NCBI GenBank assembly: GCA_027186245.1
Contig: CP114499.1
Location: forward strand, 1,927,001-1,991,000
Direction: 5' to 3'
DNA length: 64,000 nucleotides
Source: Coriaria nepalensis
Taxonomy: Eukaryota; Streptophyta; Magnoliopsida; Cucurbitales; Coriariaceae
Shown here: one piece after another, positions 46,689-57,059 of the stretch
Position numbering within the stretch: the stretch's first letter is position 1
Layout: each line of letters opens with the position of its first letter
The notes under the pieces: generated by a model
What the model saw: the letters and a program-made list of their open reading frames with translations, nothing else
What the model was told of the DNA's origin: nothing
Database searches by the model: none
Made by a program: the position numbers and the translations under genes

Positions 46689-49399
46689 ATAAATTAAAGA
46701 AAAAAAAAAGTTTTGCAGATAGGAAGCAGTCCTAGTAGTAATAGAGAGAGGACAAAAAAAAAAGTTTCTGAGTCATTGAGGTGTGGATTAGGAAGAGGGT
46801 TCTTGGATTTTTGTGTGCTTTCTGAAGCAGTCCAAGATTTTCCAACTCTCAGAAGTAGTAAAAATTTGGAGTGATTTAATATGTAATAAAGACTGACAAG
46901 CTACTATATATTATGTTATATTATATGATTGCCATCAATCTGTTTTGTTACTATTTGAGTAATTTGAGGTTTGTTCTTATTTGTCTTTTGTGATGTCATT
47001 GATGATTCTTTGGGAAAAAGCTTATTAGAAGGGAGCATCTTTTTCACTTTGTCTCTTCCTCTTTTTTCTTCTTAATGGGTCATTTTAATGGCAGATTCTT
47101 TTGGCCACATCTTTTAATGTAAGAGTGGTGAAGATTGTGAAGTCAAGCTTCCAATAGACTTACATGCATGGAGTTTTTCCTTGGGAAAAAAAAAAAATTA
47201 AGTAATTGAGTCGGATACTCACTTTGGTACCTGTAAATTTGAATATGGGGTTATTCGAATCCGAGGCAAAGTAATCTCTTATTTGAGCAGGGTTGTAGTT
47301 GAATGGCGCTACTCGAGCCAAATCATAAGATACTCGATTCGATAAGCTCATTCGAGAAATTTTAAACAATGTAATCAAGAAAAAAAAAAATAGTAAAATA
47401 GCTCGAGTAAAATTATTAGCATATCTTTTATTTATTTTATTAAACAGAATTTAAATTGATATTTTAAAAATAATTTAATTATTTTTTTAAAGAATATAAT
47501 TATTTGTATCAATTTTATTTATAAATATGAAAAATTAATAAAGAAAATACATTTCCTTCTACTTATTTTTTTTTTATTGTTAGAATCAAATAAATTTCTA
47601 TATTTCAAAATAAAGCTTTTACAAAATTTGGTAAGGATTTGTTATTTTTTGAAACTTATTTTCAAGTAACCTATAAACAATCAGAATGAGTAAAAATATT
47701 ATGTTTAAAAAATATATTTATTAGTAAACAATCAACGAGTCGAGATCAAGCCATAATCAAGCTCAGCACTATTTGGCTCCTCTCCGCTCAATTATACTCT
47801 TAAATTTTAAAATTCACTTCCTCCTAAAACAAGAATAGAAAAAAAAAATTAGAAAAAAAGATGGGCAAATAATATTGCCCTCCAAACAACTTTATATAAT
47901 ATTTTTATAACACACATGCTTTGATAATGTTAAGAATATTTCTTATATTAGAAATATAATTATTAAGAATTAGTTATATAAAAAAAAAAAAAAAAAGAAT
48001 CAATCATAAATACAAACACATAATTGATTGAATTTAATTTTTTTTGAATTTTCAATAACTCTTTGAAATGTGTTTTTCGAAATTTACCATTATTCTAAGT
48101 ATGCTGGACGAAAGATTGATTACTTTGAAGAATTGGAAGTTTCCGATTTAGTGGGCTAGCACAAAAAAGGCAAATAATGATGATAGATGCTGGCCAAATC
48201 CAATAGAAAAGCACAAAGTTGCAAAAATCAATAATGTCGTCGTGGCAAAGACTTTGAGTACTCGCTTATTTTGCAAGCAATGTGCAAACTCTATACTTTC
48301 TAGGTAGATGGTTTATAGGTTGTAGACAAATCAATTTTTTTTTTTTTTTTTTGTTCTATTGTCGACTTGAATTTATTTTGGGATAAAAAATTATGGATCC
48401 TTCGATATTTAGATATTTAGATATTATTATAAATGAATTTTTAAAAATTTTATGGTCGGTTTATTTGAAGGAAAAGTGAGAAAACATAATTAGCTTCTTT
48501 AAGAAAATTATTTTTTCATTATTTGGTTAGATTTTTAAAATGAGATAGTAAGGGAAAAGGGAGGAGAAGAAGATAAGTTTTATCTAAATTTTGATCTCTA
48601 AAATTAAGAGAGAAATGAAGGGAAGAGAGTAGAATATATTTTAAGAGAATGTAGTTTTACCATATAAACCTTATTACTTAATTAAATATTTATTATAAAA
48701 TGATATAATTGTAAATATTAAAATGATCTCTTCATCTCATTTATAAAAAGGACATTTAGGTAAATATTATATTCCCTTTAAAAAAAATTAGTTTTTTACT
48801 ATTCTTTTCAATTTTTTTAACTAATTTTTTTACTATTTATTGGTAAAAAAAACTGAAATTACTGTTTAATCTTTCTTTCTTCTTCATTATTTATTCTTTC
48901 TTTTTTTTTTCTTTTTTTTCTTTCTTCTTTTTCTTTCTTATTTCTTTTTTCTTTCTTATTTTTCTTTCTTATTTCTTATTTCTTCTTTCTCGACAGCAAA
49001 CGCACATTTTACTAAAATTTCTTGAAACACAATAATTGAAACTTACTCAATTGCTTGAAACTTAACAGTATTTATTATGTTACTCCTGATATGTATCAAG
49101 TTTTAATTTTTTTTAAATATTTTCTTAAGATGATATCGGTGCAATAAAAATTGAATCGATATATTGATATATCGGTACAATTAAATTTAGACCAATATTT
49201 TATTTTTCAAATATTGATCTCAAAAATTTGTTTGTTTATTTATTTTATAGAAATTGATTCATCCATATTCATGCCCATATGTTTTGATGGGGAATGTATA
49301 GATGATAGAGGAAATTCAAAATCTTGCGTACCAAATAGGTCCGAAAGATAGAAGGCTATTTTAGTTGAGAGAGCCATATCTTTCATTAATTTGTTATAA
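46689..49399. other. ERF 3' flank and transposon-derived spacer
   Basis: The 3' UTR is expected to about 46950. From 47190 to 47790 there are several 'tcgagc/gctcga' phrases (47330-47345, 47400, 47735-47765) that look like subterminal motifs of an inverted-repeat transposon, but no ends were paired. The rest is A/T-rich with T/C tracts at 48895-48990. No genes. Confidence 0.45.
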
Positions 49400-50156
49400 G
49401 TCATCTACAGTACCATTCATATTGATCCTACTGAGTTTAGTATGAAAATATCATATAAATCGTTATTGTTCTCAATCACTCATCTAATATTTATAGAAGA
49501 TGAGACAAGTATGAAGTCATTTTTATATAATGCATGTTCGAATAATCTATCTCCATTATATGTTACTTTAATTCCGAAAGGGAGAAGTGGCGTGTATGTT
49601 CGAGAGCGATGTCACATATATGATCTTGGTAATAATGAAAATGAGAACTTTATGAGTTATGTTGATAGTAATGATTATTATTAAAATCAAGATCTGAATC
49701 TAGATGTGGACCGGCATGTTGATTCTGATATTGCGGTTGAGGATGATGAAGAAAATGAGGATAAGATAGAGGATGAAGATGACAGATTTAGAAGAATGAA
49801 GGAAGAATATGATAATTGTCATAATAATGAAATGAATCCTAATTTTCATTTGTACGATGATGATTTTTTTTTTATAAAGTAGTACTCATACCCGATATTT
49901 TATCTCCTCCAAATAATATGGCTCCTCCAGATTTTTCACTGTCTGATATTCAACAACTAGAAAATGAAGATGAGGGCGGTAATATACTCCTTATTACTTG
50001 TTTATAAGGGAGCAAAGATGAATTTTATTGTATTAAGTTCTTTGATTTAAAGAAGAATCTAAAGATGTATGTACAGATGCATGCGATCTGATGGAATTGT
50101 GAAGAAGTTAGATAAGACTATATGTTGTTGGTGTTGTATATTCAAACTATAAGTGG

Positions 50157-50384
50157 ATGCTCCGTGCTACGTGTAAAAAAGATTGTTCACTTTTTCAAAT
50201 TCGTACTTATAATGACCAACATACATGTAATTTAGACTCTTCACGTCACAAGCATCAGCAAGCATCGACATTAGTAATTGGACGACATGTGAGGAATTAT
50301 TTTAGTGGTAGCAATGAGAGTTCTACTCTGGAAACGATTAAATATTTAGCCCAAAATAATATGAGGGTAAATATTACTTATTAG
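50157..50384 (+). pseudogene. MuDR N-terminal DNA-binding fragment
   Basis: 75 codons: LRATCKKDCSLFQIRTYND, then a CNLDSSRHKHQQAST stretch, typical of the plant MuDR transposase N-terminal domain with its conserved Cys/His residues. The next part of the protein is in different frames. Confidence 0.8.
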
Positions 50385-50893
50385 AATACATGAAAAACAA
50401 GGTTTATTGTACACGATCTTATTCGGGGTACGATCAAAGATAGCTACGCAAGGTTACCATGTTACTCTACTGTGATGAAACTCGTGAATATGGATATTGT
50501 AACTACAATTTAGATGGATGGAGAAAGAAGATTTCTTTATTTTTTTTTCATGGCTTTTATGGCATCTATTAAGGGGTTCCGTTTAATGCGAAAGGTTATT
50601 GGTATCGATAGAACCTTTTTGAAAGGTAAATACAGAGGGACGCTTCTAACGCAACCGCACAAGATGGTAAAAAGCAACTATATCCGTTAGCATGAGCTAT
50701 AATCGATTTAGAGAATGAGACATCGTAGACTTGGTTCTTGACTAAGCTTAGAGAAATAATACTTGATACTCTCAATTTGATGATTATTTCAGATCAAGCA
50801 TAGAGTATTAAAAGTGCTATACAAAATGTTTACCCAAATTCTAAACATTGTGCATGTATTTGACACAACGGGTAAAATATCAAGTCAAAATTT

Positions 50894-51232
50894 ATGAGCA
50901 GTGGAATAACCTCTCTATTAAAAATGGCAACCAAAGCATACACAAAAGAAGATTTCAATAAATACTTCCTTGATATCAGAAGAGCGCATCCTGATGTGGC
51001 ATCGTATATAGAGGATATTGGTTTCAAACACTGGTCAAGAGCTCATTTTTTGGGACTTAGATATAACATCACGATGAATAATAATTCTAAATCACATAAT
51101 GCTGCATTGAAGGATGCATGTCAATATCCAATTGTAGCATTGCTCGAAGTATTAGGAAGATGGCGACAACTTGGTTCAACACTAGAAGAAATGAAGCGAA
51201 TCAACATACCGAGCGATGCACTCTTAAGGTAG
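50894..51232 (+). pseudogene. MULE transposase C-terminal core fragment
   Basis: 112 codons: MATKAYTKEDFNKYFLDIRR, then YIEDIGFKHWSRAHFLG, NNSKSHNAALKDA and VALLEVLGRWRQ. This corresponds to the region between the MULE catalytic core and the SWIM finger in plant MURA proteins. Confidence 0.82.
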
Positions 51233-52024
51233 TGAAACTGGTTGGAAAAAGACACAAAGAATGTCGAATAATGAAAGTTGATAGTGTGGATGTTGATACG
51301 TTTGAAGTGACACAAGACGATATTAGAGTTATTGTCAACATACGGGAAAAAAGTTGCACAGGTAAGGTATTTGACTTAGATAAAATTTTGGCACACATAC
51401 CATAGCAATTATGAATTCTATAAGTGTGAGTATATATACTCATTATGTGTTCCATTATACTCCACTGAATATTTGAGAGTTGCATATGCAGAATCAATTT
51501 ATCATGTATCATCATCTGGTGAGTGAGATATTCCGGAAAAGATCCAGTCAATGGTAGTTCCACCACCCATCATGCGTAAATAGAGTGGAAGACTGAAAAA
51601 TAAATGTATACCGTCAGCTAGTGACAAATACGGAGGAGAAGGAAATGTGGTTATTGTGGATGTTTATGGCACAATAGGAAGACTTGTCAGAATCTGATTC
51701 TACTGGCAATAGTTGAAACAACTTCATAATATTATATTTGTTATTTTATTTTGTAAGAATATTTATTATTTTATTTTTAATATATGAATATTTGGGATGT
51801 TTATTTAAGAAAAGTAAAAAAAAGAAAACTAAGAAAATGAATTGATAGACATTAGTTCGGACCAAAATCTTGAATTATGTTGTCCTTTTTTTTTTTAACG
51901 TTATTCTTATAGAAACATATAATATACATTTGAATATTTATTCTTCAACGTAGAGTATCATGTAGATTAGTTAAGATGTTACATAATGCCAAATATATGG
52001 TTGTCAAGTAGATTAGTTAGAGTA

Positions 52025-52180
52025 TATGTGTCAGTCTAAATCATATAATAATTACCTCAAATTCAAAATATATTGTTGGATATTCCTATTCTCTAAACCA
52101 ATTATCCTTCATGGCCAAGTGAGATGAGAACAAAGTGGCCGAGTGAGTGAGAAGAAAATTAGAATGTGAGAGAAGAGGAG
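52025..52180. repeat. Direct repeat copy A flanking the Ulp1-like module
   Basis: Shares with 55263-55420, same orientation, 'aaatcatataataatt', 'caaattcaaaatata', 'taaaccaattatcctt/c', 'catggcc.ccaagtgaga', 'gtgagtgagaagagaa/aaaa' and 'gagagaagaggag'. It lies downstream of the Ulp1-like remnant. Confidence 0.8.
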
Positions 52181-52297
52181 AGCATAAATAAAAATTTATA
52201 TTTCTGAAATAACATTTATATGAATTAAATAGAAAAAATGTTATTCGTATATTATAGAAAAATAAAGATACTAAATATTCTTACATCTCACAAATAT

Positions 52298-55005
52298 TCA
52301 TATATCCGACACATGTTTATACAAGTTAATATACATCTTATGCCTATAGAATTTAATCATATCGTCATTTATTTCCTGCAATGAAATTCCTATCAAATGA
52401 AATTCTATACACTTAATTGTATAAACATTACAATCTCCTCTTTTCTTATTTTGTAGTATTTCCATCATTTGTAAATCAAAATATCTATATTTATAATTCT
52501 CGTAGTATTTAATTTTCAAATTGGGTATCAAGTAGATAAGTTAAGGTAAGATCTTACATAATCCTAAACATACAGGTATGACTTCAATTTCCTCTCGGAT
52601 ATTCACTCTTGAATCCATAATGTATAGAGTATATGTGTCTATGTCCACGTATAAGACCACCTAATGCATATTTTTTAAGTTCAATGACATGTACACATTG
52701 TATATATTCTTCCAAGTAGAGCTTCCAGGCCATTTTGGCATTCCCATTACGTAACTATAACTTAAATGTCAATCGTGTTAGGCCATAATAATAAAAATCT
52801 AAGATATAAAATTTTTACATAAGTTAGATTTTCATATAGACCTAATAAGCAATGGGTCATCTACTTGTCGATGCCCCTTTGTTATCCCAACTATAGTCGC
52901 ACTGAAGATGTCATCTATTATGTTTATGGGCTTTATTTTAATTAAATAGAATAAATCGAGATAAATTTCTAGCTGCATCCAGATCAATAATAAATATTCA
53001 TTGATATGTTTCCAATGAATGAGTTCATTAAAATTAGGTTCCAACTAAAATTATCTATAAATGTTATTGTAATATTTAATTAAAACTGAGAAATACTTAC
53101 TATACTTTCCAACCACTTCTTGTGGAGTCTTAATATCTTTAAAAAATTTCTTATCGACTTGAATTCTCATTACGAGTTGGACGGTCAACTCATCTTTACT
53201 TCTCTCCCACATCATTGCCGCCTCCTCTGCGACTTTATCCACTTTACGATATGGATCAATATTTATTACATTGTGTTTCTAGAGTTGTTTTGGATCTAAG
53301 AATGGAGATTTAAGAAAATTACTAGTCTTCCTTATCCTCATATATCGTTGTGGAATTGGCGTTGCGTATGAGGCATTATCAGCTATAACCACCTCTTCAC
53401 AAAGAATCAAAGATATAAGATTTAGAAAATTCTAAAAGTTATTTTTTTAACTAAAATCTAAATAAGTAATATTCATACTTAATCTCTCTTCATGCATGAA
53501 TGCCATGTGACATATATAGTACGATGATCCAAGAAACCTGCACCAATTGATGGATAGGATGCAACCCCTATTTTCTCATAGATCAAATCGACTTTACGTT
53601 CTAGCCCACCGAATCTCTCCTCTAGCTCACCAAATCTCTCCATTTTCTGACCAATAGCCTTAATCTTCTCTTTCATCCTTTGCATCATATACTACATATC
53701 ACGATCGACGATTAGTGTAGATGGAAAGACTCGATTAAGGATTGGTGTCTCATCCTTCATCTCTAAAAAAGCTTGAGCTCGCTCCATATTTACATTCTTC
53801 TCTTCCTCCTCTATGTCCTCCTCCACATCCACCACAAATTCCTTGTCATGTTGAACAATATATACAAAAGACTCTTTAGAATAGTCTATGTCCTCAATGG
53901 TGGGATCAAGCAAGGCGTCACATAATCAATGACATCATCTTTAACCTCGTCATCGAATGAGTCAATATTGGCCATATAAGGAGAATATTCTTCACTCATT
54001 GGTAGACGTAACATTCTACGTAATCTAGCTTATATCATTAAAAAATATTTTTATAAGTCGGTTAGTTAAATAATTATTGATTACAATAAAAATTAACTTC
54101 TCAATTACTCAAAACTTTAATGATTTTCTTGAGCATTGATTTACTAGAATGTATGACCTAATTAAAAATATGTGCCTCACTGGTTTTCTCTAAATGCTCC
54201 CCAAAAGTCTCTCCAATGTTTGAAATTGCTTCAAGCACCCATACATATAATAATTTAAAAAATATCATTAAAACTTCTTAAGTAATAAAAGCTAACTATA
54301 AATCAAAACTAAGACTAATTACCTAAAAGGTGAGCGAAAAACTGAGTAAGTCCAACTTACCAACCATTGTTTCTCTATTTGCAGCTCTTACGAACTTCTC
54401 CACGAGATCATCCCTCTTAATACTTTGTATAGTTCTCTCATGAACTATTTTACTCCAATGATAATTATTGAAGAACTCCATATCCGAGACTATATATAAA
54501 TGTTGATGAGATATTTTATGCTACTCTCTTAAACCTAAGAGAGCAATCACCAAAAAGTAAAGAAGCCCTAACTTCACGTGTAAATCATCCATCTTCATTG
54601 TTTCATCAGCATCTCGTTCATGTTGTTTCTTAATACTACTCTCAATATTTTCGAAAATCTCTATAAGCTGATCACAAGTAATATTATCGTTTCCTTTAAA
54701 CCAATATTTCAAGATTCAACATTTTTCTTCACTTCGAATGTTAAAGAGGTTGGTATTTTATGACAACTCAATCTGATAATAAGAGCAAACTCTTTTATTG
54801 AATAACTAAGAGGTTGACCATTTATTATATACCATGACTCATATTTCTTTTCTGATTGAGTTTGACGGACAATCAAAGAATTAACTATTTGGGTAGAGAA
54901 TGTAAGCCTATCAACTTTTAACAAATGTCTAAAACATGATTTACTTAATATTTCTAACTCTATGTAATTAAACTTTCTTTTAATCATACCAAAAACACAA
55001 TGCAA
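52298..55005 (-). pseudogene. DUF1985/Ulp1-like (C48 peptidase) gene remnant
   Basis: The minus-strand order is the DUF1985 domain at 54709-55005 (RHLLKVDRLTFSTQIVNSLI, then GQPLSYSIKEFAL), a linker at 54521-54712, an acidic and coiled-coil region at 53479-53913 (DVEEDIEEEEKN; ERFGGLERKVDLIYEK), and fragments at 53051-53242. The peptidase tail is at 52298-52531 (KKRGDCNVYTIKCIEFHL). The GDCxVY block is where Ulp1-type peptidases carry their catalytic cysteine, which is retained. Multiple stops and frame changes make it a pseudogene. In plants this architecture is typical of Ulp1-like genes carried by Mutator-like elements, and the transposase remnant on the other strand next to it fits. Confidence 0.8.
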
Positions 55006-55262
55006 TTTCGATCTAACAGTAATGAACGATGAAAAATATTCTTATGATTTGAGAATGCGAGAAAATCTAACAGAAAGTTCACCTTAAAAACAAACAAAAA
55101 GAACAATTTCAATTTATTTATAAAAAAACAATAAAAAGTAAATAGACTTTTACAAAAAACATAGTTGGTCTGAGATGTCGGTCTAGCACATCTAAGACCC
55201 TAGACCGATATCTCATATGTCGGTCTGATTTAGGTTCACACCCAGATACAACTTAAATTTAA

Positions 55263-55420
55263 ACTCCAAATCATATAATAATTTCTTCAAATTCAAAATA
55301 TACCATCTCATTTTCATATTTTATAAACCAATTATCCTCCTCCATGGCCGCCAAGTGAGAAGAGAATGAGAGCGTGAGAGACCCCAAGTGAGTGAGAAGA
55401 GAATGAGAGAAGAAGAGTGA
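55263..55420. repeat. Direct repeat copy B flanking the Ulp1-like module
   Basis: Partner of 52025-52180, upstream of the DUF1985 start in gene orientation. It is followed by GA-rich sequence to about 55440. Confidence 0.8.
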
Positions 55421-56147
55421 AATGAAGAGAAGAAGAAAGAAGAGTAGATGCCGGTTTGGATTTTGGTGATTGAGGGAGAGAAGAGGAGGGAGGAAGATTT
55501 CGACTAGGGTGAAACAAAAGATAGAAGAGTAATGTCGGTTTAAGATTTTGGTGATTTTGGGAAGAGTAAATGCTGATTTGGGATTTTGATGATTTAGGAA
55601 AGAGTAGATATCGGTAAATTATGTGAAAGTTAATCAGCAATTTTTTTATTTTTTATTTCAAAAGAGTAAAAAAGCAAAAAAAACATGAAAAGAGAGTACT
55701 TGGCAAAAAAAAAAAAAAAGTATTGGGGACCATAATTCTTAAAATAATCTATTTATAAAATTATCTAAATAATAAAAAAGAAATTAATTCTCTCTTTCCT
55801 TACATATATTCAAATATCAAAATGAATTTTAGGATCACTTCCCTCTCTTTTCTTTCTTGTAATAAATTCTCTTCTCTTATCTCCCCAAATTATAAATATA
55901 ATTTATCGTAAGTTATAAATAAATTTAATTATTAATAATTGATATTAAATATAACGGATCATTTCCTTTTTACCAATTAAAAAGAGTCATTTAATTTTTA
56001 TAGAAAAAAAAAATTCACGAATCTATAAAAGTTTATTAATATTTATTTATTAAAATATATATTTCTTAAATTTTAAAAATTAATCATTTCTATTCATCCT
56101 CAATTATAATAAATTTATTCATTAACAGGAAATACTAAATTTAATAA

Positions 56148-56183
<36 letters not shown>

Positions 56184-56700
56184 TTAAAATTTATTTTTCA
56201 TGTTTACATATACAAACGCCCTGCTTTCTTTTTTTCTTTTTTTTTCTCTTTAAATTGGAGTTTAGGCAAATTAAAATTTCCTCATAAAGAAAAGAAAAAA
56301 ATCGACTTTTCCTTCCCACCGTCTTGATGATTCATGTATGGCTCCTTGGGGACCGGAGTCAAAGGAAATGTCAAACTCTACCATCTTCTCACCAAACACT
56401 TCGTATTTTTCCCCCAGTTTGTTCTTGATTAAGACAACAGCAAATCATAAGCTCAATGAACTTATCAATTGGGTCCAAATTCATTGCCGCCCTCTCTAGA
56501 AATAATAATTGTCATTACAATTTTTTAGAACAAAAAAAAAAAAAAAAAATTGCAAACCCAAATGATGTCCAGTGAAATTAAACGAGATAATTTGACCAGA
56601 TGGGCTTATTACAACTGTTTATTATTAATTTTTTTTTTCTGTAAAATAAGCCTAAATAAAAGAATTAAAATTAAAATTCAAAATTATAAAAAAAGAAAAA
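55421..56700. other. AT-rich spacer, possible MULE border
   Basis: GA-rich to about 55640, then AT-rich with TA repeats at 56151-56178. GA/CT-rich patches at about 48550-48640 and 55840-55890 are loosely complementary and could be eroded MULE ends, but the match is too weak to call. Confidence 0.4.
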
Positions 56701-57059
56701 ACCCTTAAGCTCTAATATATCCAACGGTCATCTTTTCCCCCAAAAGATTTCAGACCTCTCATTCAGTTTTGGACTTCTTCCGAGTGTCTTTTCTCCTTCC
56801 TGGTGGCCAGCCCCTCTTCCACAAGTCTTCTCTTTCCTGGCGGCACCTCTTCTGCGAGCTCCTCTTTTGCTGGCCACTTATGCAAGCTCCTTTTTCGCCG
56901 GCCACTTTCCTGACCTCCTCCTCCGGCCTCTTTCGCGACTCTACCACTCCCCTCCGGTATTTCTAGTAGTGAGGGCATGGTTTCCTCTCAAGTAGAAAGT
57001 AACGAAGAAGATGATGAAATACAAGGGAAAGATCAAATGATTAAAAATGTATGGATTTT
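56701..57059 (+). other. GC-richer patch with a possible short first exon
   Basis: A pyrimidine-rich, GC-richer stretch leads to ATG 56979, which opens a 24-codon acidic frame (MVSSQVESNEEDDEIQGKDQ and a few more) ending at a GTATGG that could be a splice donor. No following exon was found. It could be the start of a lost gene or of a transposon gene. I do not assign a function. Confidence 0.2.

Larger units (their letters stand above)
49400..51700 (+). mobile_element. Mutator-like element transposase remnant
   Basis: Pieces in order: an acidic N-terminal region (49685-49800, aspartate/glutamate-rich), the MuDR N-terminal DNA-binding segment at 50157-50384 (FQIRTYNDQHTCNLDSSRHK), the MULE core around 50570-50640 (VIGIDRTFLKGKYRG), and the downstream transposase part at 50894-51232 (FKHWSRAHFLGLRYNITMNN). 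A C-terminal SIYHVSSSGEWDIPE-like tail before 51600 follows a SWIM-type region. Stops and frameshifts are frequent. Terminal inverted repeats were not identified. It is followed on the opposite strand by a Ulp1-like gene remnant, an arrangement known from MULEs carrying Ulp1 genes. Confidence 0.85.

Noticed and set aside
48550..55990. GA-rich versus CT-rich patches as terminal inverted repeats of the MULE
   Set aside because: Similarity is mostly shared purine/pyrimidine bias, with no convincing aligned ends or duplication.
56763..56978. Minus-strand lysine/glutamate-rich frames
   Set aside because: Composition reflects a CT-rich strand read backwards; the two overlapping frames show similar low complexity.
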